In this document: positions 63,703-64,000 of the stretch, piece after piece
Layout: each line of letters starts with the position of its first letter
How positions within the stretch are numbered: the stretch's first letter is position 1
Assembly: GCF_964058935.1 (NCBI RefSeq)
Contig: NZ_OZ060372.1
Span: 124,001 to 188,000, forward strand
Length of the DNA: 64,000 bases
From: Buchnera aphidicola (Pemphigus populi)
GTDB lineage: Bacteria > Pseudomonadota > Gammaproteobacteria > Enterobacterales > Enterobacteriaceae
Direction: 5' to 3'
Made by a program: the position numbers and the translations under genes
Notes under the pieces: model-generated
Seen by the model: the letters and a program-made list of their open reading frames with translations, nothing else
What the model was told of the DNA's origin: nothing
The model's database searches: none

Positions 63703-64000
63703 ATGTCGAAACAATTAGTATTAATATTGAATTGTGGGAGTTCCTCTTTAAAGTTTTCTGTAATTCATCCTTATAATGGTAAAAAATTTTTATTTGGTAT
63801 GGTAGATTCTTTGTTAACATCAAAATCATGTGTTACTTGGAGTAATAATGGAATTAAATATAAACATATTTTAAATGAAAAAATTGCTCATAAAACTGCT
63901 ATTAATTTTATTATCGAGAATATTTTAAAAAAAGAAAAAAAATTATTTGAATTTATAGTAGCTATAGGACATCGCGTGGTGCATGGGGGAAAGAAGCTAA
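63703..64000 (+). CDS. ackA: Acetate kinase (5' part, runs off the window)
   Basis: Converts acetyl phosphate and ADP to acetate and ATP. The first 99 codons are present, starting MSKQLVLILNCGSSSLKFS (phosphate-binding signature) and reaching VAIGHRVVHGGKKL, both as in E. coli AckA. ATG is preceded by AGGAAAATAA. The frame is open to the window end. A pta partner would be expected beyond it. With complex I this points to acetyl-CoA-based energy metabolism. Confidence 0.95.
   Translation, partial: MSKQLVLILNCGSSSLKFSVIHPYNGKKFLFGMVDSLLTSKSCVTWSNNGIKYKHILNEKIAHKTAINFIIENILKKEKKLFEFIVAIGHRVVHGGKKL

Overview
The window is strongly AT-rich (by eye about one quarter G+C). Its gene content and local gene orders are those of Enterobacterales, but in a heavily reduced form: single-copy housekeeping genes, long gene-poor spacers, no insertion sequence, phage, CRISPR array or transferred island, and several spacers that still hold decaying genes. 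This fits an obligate, vertically inherited insect endosymbiont of the Gammaproteobacteria. The combination of a complete nuo operon, E. coli-like synteny and long decayed spacers makes a Blochmannia-type ant symbiont my best guess, but the genus is inference.

Layout. 101-3820: priA and tyrS, then a lone sufA. 4833-14865: ydiK, aroH and the translation cluster thrS-infC-rpmI-rplT-pheS-pheT-ihfA. 15856-21881: tgt, glyQS (reverse), nfo and rplY, followed by a relic of the proL tRNA. 22070-39320: a block colinear with the first minute of the E. coli map (yabI, rsmA, apaH, folA, carB, carA, dapB, lspA, ileS, rpsT, dnaJ, dnaK), with relics where ispH and ribF should be. 39812-54779: the 13-gene nuo operon for complex I. 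54963-64000: alx, folC, prs, prfA, prmC, sirB1, a relic of yfbV and the start of ackA.

Together the intact genes cover translation (six aminoacyl-tRNA synthetases, IF3, RF1 and its methylase, four ribosomal proteins, tRNA and rRNA modification), respiration (complex I), the start of the aromatic pathway, carbamoyl phosphate, lysine/diaminopimelate, folate and PRPP synthesis, protein folding (DnaK/DnaJ) and replication restart (PriA).

The most interesting signals are genes that remain open but have lost functional parts. PriA keeps its zinc-binding cysteines and Walker B but has lost the Walker A signature and helicase motifs Ia, IV, V and VI. ThrRS has lost its N-terminal TGS domain, whose stop-riddled relic lies just upstream in frame, and three of four editing-site residues. 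Relics of ispH, ribF, yfbV and proL can be read by eye, with fainter traces of queA, surA and ispE. Some ancestral control is kept: a sigma-32 promoter before dnaKJ, an ATT start for infC, TTG starts for carA and rpsT, and a TrpR-operator-like palindrome at aroH. No functional tRNA or rRNA gene was seen.
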